DNA of 64,000 bases from Megascapheus bottae. Its lineage: Eukaryota > Chordata > Mammalia > Rodentia > Geomyidae. This document shows, in pieces, positions 21,605 to 31,345 of this stretch (position 1 is its first letter; each line of letters opens with the position of its first letter). The DNA lies in NCBI GenBank assembly GCA_024803745.1, contig JANJXV010000152.1, positions 1,000,001-1,064,000 of the forward strand, given 5' to 3'. The notes below the pieces were generated by a model that saw nothing but the letters and a program-made list of their open reading frames with translations, ran no database searches and was not told the DNA's origin. Both the position numbers and the translations under genes were made by a program.

Positions 21605-21815
21605 CCCCACTTCAGTCATGGGGCTTGAACTCAGGGTCTGAGTGCTGTTTCTAAGCTCTTTTGCAAAAGGCTAATACTCTCCCACTTTGAGCCATTGTGC
21701 CACTTCCTGGTTTTCAGTCTGTCATCTTTTGTGCCGGGGCTGGCTTTGAACCACGATCCTTAGATCTCAGCCTCCTGAGTAGGATTCCAGGTGTGAGTCA
21801 CCATCATCTGGCTGA
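21605..21815 (-). mobile_element. B1/7SL-ID composite SINE
   Basis: Reversed boxes GGGGCTTGAACTCAGGGTC and TAGATCTCAGCCTCCTGAG. Confidence 0.85.
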
Positions 21816-21957
21816 ACTCATTTCCTTTACCTGTTCTGTCTATAGAACCTTGGCCCCCAGATACCTGCAAAATGAGATGCGAAATTGGCTTAAGGTAAAA
21901 ATCACTCTTTGAGGATGCTGAGATGACAAGTAACAGCAAAATTCTTTCTACTTATTT

Positions 21958-22073
21958 TGTCATATGTGGGGCTTGAACTCAAAGCCCGGGTGCTGTCCCT
22001 GAGATTTTGTGCTCAGGGCTAGCACTCTACCACTTTCAGCCACATTGCCACTTCTGTTTTTATGGTGGTTAGT
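21958..22073 (-). mobile_element. SINE half, split by the 22-31 kb provirus
   Basis: The reversed right arm stops at TGGTTAGT. The sequence continues from 31020 on the other side with the 7SL-like half, so the provirus inserted into this SINE. Confidence 0.85.
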
Positions 22074-22457
22074 TCCCCCGACCCGCGGGTTCAGTCATTC
22101 ATCAGACCCGAGGAGGAACCTCCTAAGAGAAGAAAACCAATGGGGGAAAGAGAGGAAGGAGACCAGGCGCATAAAGAAAGACAGAGACAATCTGAGTCGC
22201 GTCAAGGTCTCATTTATTGAAAGCAGAGCAGGGTTTATATACCCTGAAAAGAGGAGGAAGGGGCAGGGTGGAAGGGTCCAGGGTCGGGTTACACTGCCCT
22301 TTTGGCCGTTGTGCTAATCTCGAAAGCGCATCTTGTGGCCCTTCCAGGAAATCCTTTGAGTAATGGTCTCTGCCAGGTGCTGTTTACTCAGGACTGAGTT
22401 ATTGCTCAAGGCTGCAGAATGTTGAACTGCTCTATTTCATGACTTCAGTCTCCAACA
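22074..22457 (-). mobile_element. Provirus 3' LTR
   Basis: 384 bp. TATATAAA (complement near 22233-22240) and AATAAA (complement 22213-22218) lie about 20 bp apart, giving a short R. The outer end is GGGGGA on the minus strand rather than canonical CA. Confidence 0.93.
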
Positions 22458-22648
22458 ATTCCTCCTTTCCTTTAAAGAACAAAGTTTCTATAGATGGAGA
22501 GATCACCCTGTCTTAGGCTATATGGAGGGACCCTTACTCCTGGCAACATGCCTTGTTGAGCCGGCCTCGACGGCCTCTGTATGTTGTGCCACCCAGGGTA
22601 AGCTCCATAATAATCCCGTCATTGGATGCTCTCTAGCCACTTTGGGGT
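22458..22648 (-). promoter_or_regulatory. Polypurine tract and post-env spacer
   Basis: The minus strand AAAGGAAAGGAGGAAT abuts the LTR and is the plus-strand primer. The rest of this 190 bp interval is non-coding. In type-D viruses an RNA export element (CTE) lies at this place, but I cannot verify a matching fold by eye. Confidence 0.75.
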
Positions 22649-24742
22649 TTATCGGCCAAGAAGTATATGAAACTGGAGCCCTCTTTCGGGAGTGCTTGTT
22701 TCGGACCCTACAGGGTCATCCTGAGCCTCTAAGCGATGATAATGCACCGAGATTAAGTTTTTGGAAAAGGCAGAATCAATTTGATTTTTTATAAATTGCG
22801 TAAGGCGCTGAAAAGCCCAAGGGCCAAAAGAAATTAGGAGGAGAAGTCCCACAAGGGGGCCCAAGAGAGAGGGTAAAAGAGTTGATAGCCAGGGAGATGT
22901 GGAGAACCAATTTTGATACCAAGATTCTTGTTTTTCCCTTTCTCTTTTTCGCTTTTCTAGGTTAGCTGTAATTTTTTCTAAGCTATCCTTAACAAGTCCT
23001 GTTCTATCTACATATATGCAGCATTTTTCCGTTAAAGCCGCGCATAAGCCTCCTTGCTGTAGAAAAAGTAAGTCTAATCCTCGTCGATTTTGGAGGACAA
23101 CTTCTGCCAGAGAGCTCAAAGATTCTGTTAAATGCTCCATTCCTGTTTTCAAATCTTCCAAATCCTGACTTATGGCTGCATTTAGGGCATGAAGCTGTTG
23201 GGTATTTTCTTTAGAAACAACTATAGAGGCTATCCCTGTGCCTGTACCAACAGCTCCGAGCCCCAATAGCACAGACAAGGTAAGGGCAGTAATAGGTTCT
23301 CTTTTACTTCTGAGATGAGGGGCTGATCTTTCTTTCCAAAAATTTAAAAGCTTGTTGGGTGAGTAGATGGAGAAATTTGGGAGTAACTGTACTATTACAC
23401 AGTAATCTCTATTCTTCCTAAAATCTTCTATAGCTATAAGATGAGTAAGTCCTTCAGAGCAGGCAAAATACGTATCGTTAGGGGCTAACAAATATCCTGT
23501 TGTAGAGGAGTTTATAATAAGGGTATCATTACAAATATATATAAGCTCAGCTGGAGGAATCATATGTGGACCCAATATGCAGGATCCAATACCAACAACC
23601 TCCGTGAGGGTCAGCTGTAAGCCTTGGATTAGTTCCTGGGGTGGCTGTGCAAGAATTATAGGATTGCCAAAAAGAGCTCTGCCTTCGTAAAAAGGAGGAC
23701 TAGCAGAAAAACACAGCCAACATTCCAAGTCATTGGTGTCATTATTTTTCTTTTTAGCTGTTAAAAGAGTGGAGGCAGATGCATTAAGAATGCTCCACAG
23801 TAATTCAGCTGAAGACTTAGGACCAGGGGGTATGGTAGGCTGAAAAATTGTGCTAAAATCTATAGAAGGCGTAGGGGTATTTAAGGCACTGTTTTTAGAA
23901 GGAAGGGGTTCAATGGGCTTGATGGGCGATGAAGCTGAGTGTTGGGACCTATAGATGCCTTATATTGGGTGGGGATTTCTTTAAGTAATTTGATTTTAAA
24001 GGTGAGTCCAGGGTCCTGGCATCCCCAAGTCATGCCATCGCATGTCCTCAGCCTCATTCCCCATTCTGGTGCTTTTTCCCATGAGGTGAACCTTTTTCCT
24101 GAATCTGTAAATCTGATAAGAAGCGGGATGCACCACTCACTGGCACAACGTGTCCTTTCTGGGGTTTGTGTAGTAATTTGCAATATTTTCTGTAAATATT
24201 GTGGGAGATATGGTCTCCGTACTGTTATGAGATCCCAGGACGAGGTTGGCTTCCAATAGGCATCGCCAGTGGTTTCACATTTCCAATTATAACAAAAATA
24301 AGAATCTCGAAAACCACATTGGTATTGTAGGGATCTATCCCTATGAACATCTCCTGGGCAAACATATAATCCAGTGGAATCTTCTGCCAAAGCCGTACGA
24401 AGATAATATGAATTACATGCGGCTGTTCGCCCTTTGTAATCTGGATTAGGTCCATCTACAGGTCTCTTTTTGGGGCATAAATTTATCAGGTGTTCCCCAG
24501 GAGGGATCAGCGCCTAAGGCTAGGGCGCATAAATCGACAAATAAATCAGGCCAAGGGATGGTGGCGCTTAGGGAGGAGGTAGCATTGGCTATATCCCCTG
24601 CTTGATTAATAATAACCCATGTATAGTTATATATTTGATAGGGAGTTTTTTGTTTTGTAGTTTTGACGTCTTCGATTACCAGGATCAGCATCACCGTCAA
24701 TAGCATCATGCCGAGTGATGACGGGGAAGGCCTCATCATCAT
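22649..24742 (-). pseudogene. env: Env, gamma-type SU/TM, two frame breaks
   Basis: Envelope glycoprotein for receptor binding and fusion at the cell surface. The first piece (24742-24446) has a hydrophobic signal peptide and NYT and NAT sequons. The second (to 23881) carries CETTGDAYWKPTSSWDL, a hallmark of gammaretroviral receptor-binding domains. The third (frame open from about 23930, main ORF 23728-22649) has the CWLC isomerase motif, a RSKR furin site (residues 140-143 of that ORF), a fusion peptide and the QNRRGLDLLF region. It also has CX6CC (C229, C236, C237), a membrane span (about 283-303) and a tyrosine-bearing tail (VHYHRLE). Breaks lie at a T5 run (24467-24471) and near 23890-23945. 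All motifs otherwise survive, consistent with a young copy. Confidence 0.93.
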
Positions 24743-24809
24743 AGTTGTTGACCTGTAAAAGAAAAATATTTTTGTTCTCAGGCGCCACCCTGGAATTAGT
24801 TATATGGCT

Positions 24810-27380
24810 TTATTGTTTATTATATGGTTTTATTAATCTTTGAGGCAACCATCTAGCTCCCCCTTCTTTAGAATTATAAATGCAAGCTGATCCTTTTCCC
24901 CAGATAATGACTGGGTCAGGGCCGTTCCATATTCCCATCAGTGGGTCTCTCCATAGGGCCTGGGCGTAGTCTGTTTGTGTGGTGGGATGCCAAAGGCGTT
25001 CTGCGGCAGATTTGCCATTAGCGTCAAGGGTTAAAAAGTTTAAAACAAAGAGAGCATGTAATAGCAAAGTCTTATAGTTTCCTTTAAGGGAATATAATGT
25101 TTCTTGTGAAGCAAGCTTAATGAGGGTGTTTTTTAAAGTCTGATGAGCCCTTTCCACTATTCCTTGTCCTTGGGGGTTGTAGGGGATTCCAGTAATATGT
25201 TTTATGCTCATTTGGGAGCAAAATTGTTTGAACTTTTGACTGGTATATCCGGGCCCATTGTCCGTCTTTATAGCTTGGGGTTGTCCCATGACAGATAAAA
25301 CATATAGGAGATGGTTTATAACATCTTTTGTGGCCTCCCCTAAATGAGCAGAGGCAGAAATAAATCCACTAAAGGTATCAATGGTAACATGTACATATTT
25401 TAACCTTCCAAAGGAGGGGACATGAGTAACATCCATTTGCCAAAGTTGTCCAGGTATGAGCCCTCTGGGGTTTACACCTACATGGGGTTCAGGGAGCAGG
25501 GTTAGGCAATTTCTGCAGTTTTTTAACAATTTGTCTTGCCTGTTCTCTAGTAATTTTAAATTTTAAGCGCAGGGTATGAGCATTAAGGTGGTGAACAGCA
25601 TGGGCCTCTTGTGCAAGGGTCACCGGATCAACTGTTTGAGATAAGGTAACTATTTGGGTTGCCAAATCAGCTAATTCATTGCCCCGGGTTAGCGGCCCAG
25701 GTAGGCCAGAATGAGCACGAATATGTCCTACAAAGAAGGGGTACGAACGTTGTCTAATAAGTTTTTGCAATTCAAAAAATAATTGAAAAGTAGGTGTAGT
25801 AGGCTGAATAACCGGTACCATTTCTAAAACTTGTAAAGCTCTAACAACATAATGGCTATCCGAAAACAGATTAAAAGGATGGGTCTTTAATAACCAAAAA
25901 ACACAAAGCGCAGCAAATAATTCTACTAACTGAGCAGATTTAAAGGAAGTATTTACAAAGTGGGAAACATTATGAATAACATATGAAGCTTTTCCATTTT
26001 TCGAACCATCAATAAAGATGCTCAAGGTATTGGGGATGGGCTTTATCAAGGTATTTTTTAGAAAAACGAAAGGAGTGATATTAAGGAATTGAATAAGTCT
26101 GTCGCTGGGCATGTGAGTATCAAAAATACCCCGGAACCCAGTGCATAACACAGCCCAATCATCTTGTCTTTGTTGTAACCAATTAATTTGCTCCTTAGAG
26201 TAAGGGGTAATTATGATATCGGGATCTTTTCCAAAATACCTGACTGAAATTTTTAATCCTATAAAGATAAGTTGAGATATTAAAAGGGGATAGGGGGGGT
26301 AATACTTTAGATTGAGAGGCAGAAGCATGTACCCAAAATAGGGGTACTGCTCTCTGCCATAGTAAACCAGTGGGGGTGAATTCGGTGGCAAATATAATTA
26401 AATAAAGAGGCAAACTGGGGTCAAAATAGCCTATATTTTGTTGGGTAATAGCTGCTTCTAATTTTATTAAGGCTTTTTCAGCCTCTGGAGTAATTTTTCT
26501 TGGGGACGTGGGATCAGAATTTCCCTGCAATATATTAAACAAGGGCTTGAGATCCCCTGTTGTTAATTTAAGGTGAGGACGTAGCCAATTAATGTCTCCA
26601 AGGAGTCTTTGGAAATCATTTAGACAATTTAGCTTATTCCTTTTGATTTGAATTTTTTGAGCATATATTAAAGAGGGTTCTAATTGAAAACCCAGGAACA
26701 AGGGATAGCAAGTTTGAATTTTTTCTGGGGAGATAAAAAGTCCTCTGTCTTGTAAAGCAATAACTATTTTTTGAGTCACTTGATGTGCCTCCAGTTCTAA
26801 TTTGGCAGCAATTAATAGGTCATCCATATAATGTATAATATATATATGAGGGTATTGAACACGAATTGGGTCTATGGATTGAGCCACAAATTTTTGACAA
26901 AGAGTGGGAGAATTAGCCATACCCTGTGGCAACACTCGCCATTGAAAGCGGGGATTAGGGCCTTTATGGTTTATCACGGGTATGGGAAAGGCAAATCTTT
27001 TACAATCTCCAGGATCGAGGGGAATGGAGAAAAAACAGTCTTTTATATCTATTACAATTTTAAAAAATCCTTTAGGGATAGCTGTGGGAGAGGGCAGTCC
27101 AGGTTGTAGGGCTCCCATGGGTGCCATGGTTTTATTAATTTCCCTTAGATCCTGCAGTAACCTCCAACTCCCATTTTTCTTTTTTATAACAAATATGGGA
27201 GTATTCCAGGGAGAGGTAGAAGGTTCAAGATGTCCCTGCTCTAATTGTTCCTGCACCAACTGAAGAGCAGCCTGAACCTTTTCTTGAGGCATGGACCACT
27301 GGTCTATCCAAACCGGATTGTCAGATTTCCAAGTTATTTTATCGGCTTGGAGTGCAGGGGGAGCAGTGGTCTTTAGGAAA
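24810..27380 (-). pseudogene. pol: Pol: RT, RNase H, integrase, two frame breaks
   Basis: Copies viral RNA to DNA and inserts it. The RT piece (27292-26195, open upstream to about 27380) has the IDIKD aspartate and HYMDD box (residues 154-158 of that ORF). The RNase H piece (26391-25489) has FIDGS (D128), E157 and D178 and ends in the integrase HHLNAH zinc motif. The integrase piece (25529-24810) has the partner cysteines and D33, D90, E126, an exact D,D35E spacing, followed by the WNGPDPVIIWGKG C-terminal domain. Breaks fall at a G7 run (26293-26299) and a T6 run (25519-25524). The pol frame is -1 relative to pro, as in betaretroviruses. Confidence 0.94.
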
Positions 27381-28359
27381 AAAGGTCGGTCCCTAGTCCT
27401 TTTCTATCCCATTTAGGGGTGGGTATAATTGGGTGACTAATTCCTTGCTCATGCTTTCCCAGCCCTTTTCCTGGCAAATATCCAGACTTGAGCATCATGT
27501 TAGTCACAGTCTCATTAGGACTGAACATGATAACTCCCATTTGGGTCATTATATCTCTCCCCCATAGATTTACAGGGAGTCCGTCCACCACAAAAGGTTT
27601 AACTGTCCCAGTGTTTCCCTCTGGGTCTGTCCATGTTAATATTTTAGAACTCTGGAGTGTATTTTGAGTCTGCCCAATACCCTTTAAATGGGTAGCGGTG
27701 GGTTCCAGAGGCCAAGAGATAGGCCAATGTTGTTTTGCAATGACAGTAGCATCGGCCCCTGTATCTAAAAGACCCAGGAATTGTTTTCCTTCCAAAAAAA
27801 GTTTTAAAGTTGGTCGGGATTCTGTCAATTGATGTACCCAAAATATATCTGTTGATCCTGGGGTAGAATTGCCACGCTGGGGATGCTTATATGGGAACTG
27901 TCCTGTTACGGGCAGAGGGAGGGCTTGTGCAATGCGTTGGCCTGCCGATATGGCAAGAGGGCCTTGAGAGGCATGAACTAAAATTTTTAATTCGCCTGAA
28001 TAATCAGTGTCAACCACCGAGGGAGTGACAGAGAGTCCTTGCAGTGAGCTTGAAGCTCGGCCTATAATAAGAAAAAACATTCCTGGCGGGGGAGGCCCGA
28101 ACCTTCCAGAGTTTATAACAACTGTTCCTTCCTCTGGAGTTATAATCCTGGTGGTGGAGGAACAGAGGTCCAGTCCTGCGCTGCCTGCAGTGGCTCGGAA
28201 CAAGTCTGAGTCAGCGATGTTTGCATCAGAGGCAGATTTTGGGCGGGAGGGGTCATTGGTTGTCGCGGTGGGTAGGGAGGGCCCCGTGCTGGGGCCAGTA
28301 GCCCGTTTCCCGAGACCGCAGATAAAGGCTGGCCATTTATATCGGTCTTGGACCGGCAC
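27373..28359 (-). CDS. pro: Pro: dUTPase-aspartic protease with G-patch
   Basis: An open frame of about 328 codons, normally translated by -1 frameshifting from gag. Residues about 60-175 form a dUTPase (SAGLDLCSST start, GRFGPPPPGM, HASQGPLAISAGQRIAQ) that removes dUTP during reverse transcription. LLDTGAD (DTG at 199-201) is the protease active site that cleaves Gag and Pol. The C-terminus has the glycine-rich G-patch (GYLPGKGLGKHEQG). As read it is in the same frame as the main gag ORF, separated by a single TAG near 28363. That is abnormal and caused by a gag lesion. The enzyme segments look intact. Confidence 0.92.
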   Translation of the reverse strand: MPVQDRYKWPAFICGLGKRATGPSTGPSLPTATTNDPSRPKSASDANIADSDLFRATAGSAGLDLCSSTTRIITPEEGTVVINSGRFGPPPPGMFFLIIGRASSSLQGLSVTPSVVDTDYSGELKILVHASQGPLAISAGQRIAQALPLPVTGQFPYKHPQRGNSTPGSTDIFWVHQLTESRPTLKLFLEGKQFLGLLDTGADATVIAKQHWPISWPLEPTATHLKGIGQTQNTLQSSKILTWTDPEGNTGTVKPFVVDGLPVNLWGRDIMTQMGVIMFSPNETVTNMMLKSGYLPGKGLGKHEQGISHPIIPTPKWDRKGLGTDLFS

Positions 28360-30476
28360 TCTCTAGCCTCTTTTGCATTTAGGACAAAGGCCAGGGGGAA
28401 GGGGGAGGGGAATCGTCCCAGGAACGTTGGGTTGTTTAATAGTTCCAGGGCATTCTCTAGCAAAATGTCCAATTTGTCCACATTTAAAACAGTTTTTAGG
28501 GCTAGATATTTGTCCTAGTTTTCCTGAAGGTGGAGTCTGGTTTTGGAGTATGGCTCCAATGGCCAAATTAATAGATTTAGACATTTTATGTTCAAAGGAA
28601 TCCACATCGTTGCAAATTTTAATCATACCATTTAAATCTAGGGTCTTTGTTTTGCCTCTTAAAGCAGCTTTACAGGTTGCATTAGCATTTTCTATGGCCA
28701 ACTGTCTAACTATAATATCATCTGTATCTACCTCACCTAACATTCTTTCAGCTGCTTCCAACAGTCTGGCAACAAATTGAAAATATGGTTCATTATTGCC
28801 TTGTACTACCCTGGAAAGAGAGGTAGTAACCGCTCCTGCAGCGGGCACGGCTCTCCAGGCGGCCAGGGCAGCCTGAGCAGTCTGGGTTAATATTCCTGCA
28901 GGGAGTTTTTGTTGTTTTTCCTCCGAGGCAAATTTGCCCCTCCCTGAAATTTTATCAGAAGACCATGAAGCCATTTGTGTATGTTTTTTATTGGTAATGG
29001 CTTGATTTTCTGCCTTATCTATAAATTCAGCTTTCCAGGTTAGATATTGACTCCTGGTTAAAACAGACTGTACAATCTTGTGCCACTCAAGAGGCAATAA
29101 ATGTCCCTCACCCCTGAGGCCCTCCAGTACTGTTAAAGTAAAAGGGGCATTAATTCCATAATTCTTAACAGCCGAATGTAGTTCTTTAATTTGTTTAAAC
29201 GTCAATCTCCTATATGTAATTTGAGAATCTCTCCTTGCCTCCTCCTGATCACCCCCTTCCTCCTCGGAGGCAGAGGAATCTAGGTTTTGTCCCTCCTCCT
29301 GCCTTCTGGTGGTGTCCGCCTCCTCCTCTCCCGCTTCTCCCTCCTCCCCCTCTTGTTCCCGAGGTTGAGTGTTAGAGCGAGTAATTACGGGGAAGGAGAG
29401 GGAAACAGTTTGCGCCCCGGATCTGAGTCTACTATTGCGGCTCTTTGAGGCCGAGGGTGTTTTAGCGGGCTTGTTACCCGAGCCATGGGGGGTAGTCATG
29501 GCTTCCCCAACAAGATTCATTTGTAAATCATGAATTTGCAAAGTGAGGTCCTTTAACTCTCTTTTTAAATGAAGCACGTTTTTTAATTCTGTCACTTGTT
29601 TCAAGAGAGAGTCTTTGGATTTAAGGAGACCTTGCACCTCCGGAGGAACAGAAAATGATCTCAACATTTCCTGTGGTGGGGCTGACGGGAGAGGGGTGTC
29701 TGGATAGGGGGGAGGGTTGGGCCAGTGAAGGGCCCTTATCTCTGGAGTCTGTGTAGCTGCAGAAACTTGGGGAAGAGGAAAAGGGCCATATCTTTCTTCC
29801 TCATAATGCGCTGCCTCCTCCTCTAGCTCCACCTCAGAGGGGGGGTTGAGCCTGCCATTATCAGGAGAAGTCTTAGGAATAATAGGATAAATATTTTTAT
29901 AAGGTTTTAGTGACATATTTTTCTTTTTAGTATTGTTCTTGATGCTGTCTTCTAAAGGGGGTTGGACTTGTTTCTCTTTTTCGGGGATTAAAGGTGGCGC
30001 CAAGCGGCGTCCTGAGGGCACAGGCTCATCAATCACAGAGGGAGTGCGTGAGCCAGGCCGAAGGCCAGTGACCATAGGTTTTTCATTGTCACCTTCGCTT
30101 TTGCGAGACGGGCAACGTGACTCCGTTAGGTAATTCTCTGTTAAAGCTAGTAAGCAAACACTGTCACCTCCCTCCTCTGCTTCCTTTAAAATATCTCTAA
30201 TAACCCCATAGAAGCTAAAGAAGGCCTCGGGGACTTCCTCTCCCTGAAGAGTAATTCACTGATATTCTTTCCTACCTTATTCCAGGTAAGGGGATGGATG
30301 TCTGGTCCGTGCAAGACCAACCAAACCAAACAAAACAAAACAAAAGAATTTTACCAAATCTTTCTTTTTAACTCTTACTCCTCTCTCCCTAAGTGATCCT
30401 TTCATTTCTTTTATAAATAAAACCTCTTTTTCATTTCTTTTATAAATAAAACCTCTTTTGATAACGCTTTGCCCAT
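28140..30476 (-). pseudogene. gag: Gag, type-D-like, with frame lesions at both ends
   Basis: The structural polyprotein begins at ATG 30476 (Met-Gly). Its matrix part is disrupted by a 29 bp tandem duplication (30402-30459) and further frame changes before about 30240. The main open frame (30075-28363, open upstream to about 30257) has late-domain motifs PPPY (121-124) and PSAP (130-133). It also has a major homology region with QGNNEPYFQFVARLLE and one complete zinc knuckle, CFKCGQIGHFAREC. The second knuckle keeps CPKC but a small deletion removes its histidine and shifts the frame to a TAG. The true C-terminal frame resumes to 28140, ending QDWTSVPPP. The C-terminal frame and pro have the -1 relation expected. 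Confidence 0.92.
30402..30459. repeat. 29 bp perfect tandem duplication in gag
   Basis: Copies 30402-30430 and 30431-30459 are identical. Since 29 is not a multiple of three, it shifts the matrix reading frame. Confidence 0.95.
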
Positions 30477-30604
30477 GGTTGATGGGACGGCAGAACTTAC
30501 CTCAAGACTCTCCCACGGTGCACGAGCGATGCGGTGTGGGCGTCTCTACCTTAATATAATCGGGGTCCCCTGCTCTCTACGCAGGTAGGTCACCGTGCCT
30601 CGAG

Positions 30605-30622
30605 CCTCACGTTTGGGCGCCA
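30605..30622 (-). other. Provirus primer-binding site, tRNA-Lys1,2-like
   Basis: The minus strand reads TGGCGCCCAAACGTGAGG, close to the lysine-1,2 primer site of type-D viruses and distinct from the Lys3 site of E1, E2 and E4. Confidence 0.8.
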
Positions 30623-30624
30623 CC

Positions 30625-31013
30625 TCCCCCGACCCGACCCGCGGGTTCAGTCATTCATCAGACCCGAGGAGGAACCTCCTAAGAGAAGAAAACCAATGGG
30701 GGAAAGAGAGGAAGGAGACCAGGCGCATAAAGAAAGACAGAGACAATCTGAGTCGCGTCAAGGTCTCATTTATTGAAAGCAGAGCAGGGTTTATATACCC
30801 TGAAAAGAGGAGGAAGGGGCAGGGTGGAAGGGTCCAGGGTCGGGTTACACTGCCCTTTTGGCCGTTGTGCTAATCTCGAAAGCGCATCTTGTGGCCCTTC
30901 CAGGAAATCCTTTGAGTAATGGTTTCTGCCAGGTGCTGTTTACTCAGGACTGAGTTATTGCTCAAGGCTGCAGGATGTTGAACTGCTCTATTTCATGACT
31001 TCAGTCTCCAACA
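30625..31013 (-). mobile_element. Provirus 5' LTR (promoter)
   Basis: 389 bp with TATATAAA (complement 30790-30797) and AATAAA (complement 30769-30774). It is identical to the 3' LTR except for two substitutions and one extra GACCC unit near its inner end. Confidence 0.95.
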
Positions 31014-31019
31014 GTTAGT

Positions 31020-31145
31020 CAGAGATAAGTACCACAGACAGATTTTCTTGCCCAGGCAGACTTTCTTGCCTAGGCTTTGAACCTCAGGCATCAGATGTCA
31101 GCTCATGAGTTGCTAGGATTAGGGGCATGACCCACTGGCACAGTC
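31020..31145 (-). mobile_element. SINE 7SL-like half, distal to the provirus
   Basis: Continues the SINE broken at 22073. GCATCAGATGTCAGCTCATGAG is the reversed 7SL-like box. Confidence 0.75.
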
Positions 31146-31164
31146 TTTTTCAAAATATAAACAA

Positions 31165-31345
31165 ACAAGCTGGCACCATTGGCTCACACCTGCAATTCTA
31201 ACTACTCCATAGGCTGAGATCTAAGCATTGTCACTGTGAGAATCTTTTCTCCAATAAACTCACACAAAAAAAAGGCAGAAGTGGAGCTGTGGCTCAAGTG
31301 GTGGAGCACTAGCCTTGAGCACAAAATCTCAGGGACAGCACCTGG
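31165..31345 (+). mobile_element. B1/7SL-ID composite SINE
   Basis: TTGGCTCACACCTGCAATTC begins the 7SL-like module and GTGGAGCTGTGGCTCAAGTG marks the ID arm. Confidence 0.88.

Larger units (their letters stand above)
22074..31013 (-). mobile_element. Near-complete provirus: type-D betaretroviral gag-pro-pol with gamma-type env
   Basis: An 8.94 kb provirus with LTRs of 384 and 389 bp, target duplication GTTAGT (22068-22073 and 31014-31019), primer site, gag, pro with dUTPase, pol, env and polypurine tract, all on the minus strand. Gag with PPPY and PSAP late motifs, dUTPase fused to protease and YMDD reverse transcriptase indicate a betaretrovirus close to type D. Env has the SU and TM organisation of gammaretroviruses. 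LTRs differ by two substitutions and one 5 bp duplication, indicating recent integration. Frame breaks are present in gag, pol and env as read here, so no full set of intact genes is present. Confidence 0.96.

Noticed and set aside
22009..22317. Plus-strand ORF repeated at 30595-30873
   Set aside because: It is the antisense strand of the two proviral LTRs; its duplication reflects LTR identity, not a gene.
28007..28366. Plus-strand 119-codon ORF
   Set aside because: Antisense shadow of the proviral dUTPase/gag C-terminus.
30402..30459. U3-type enhancer repeat
   Set aside because: It lies inside gag downstream of the primer site, so it is a coding-region duplication and not an LTR enhancer.
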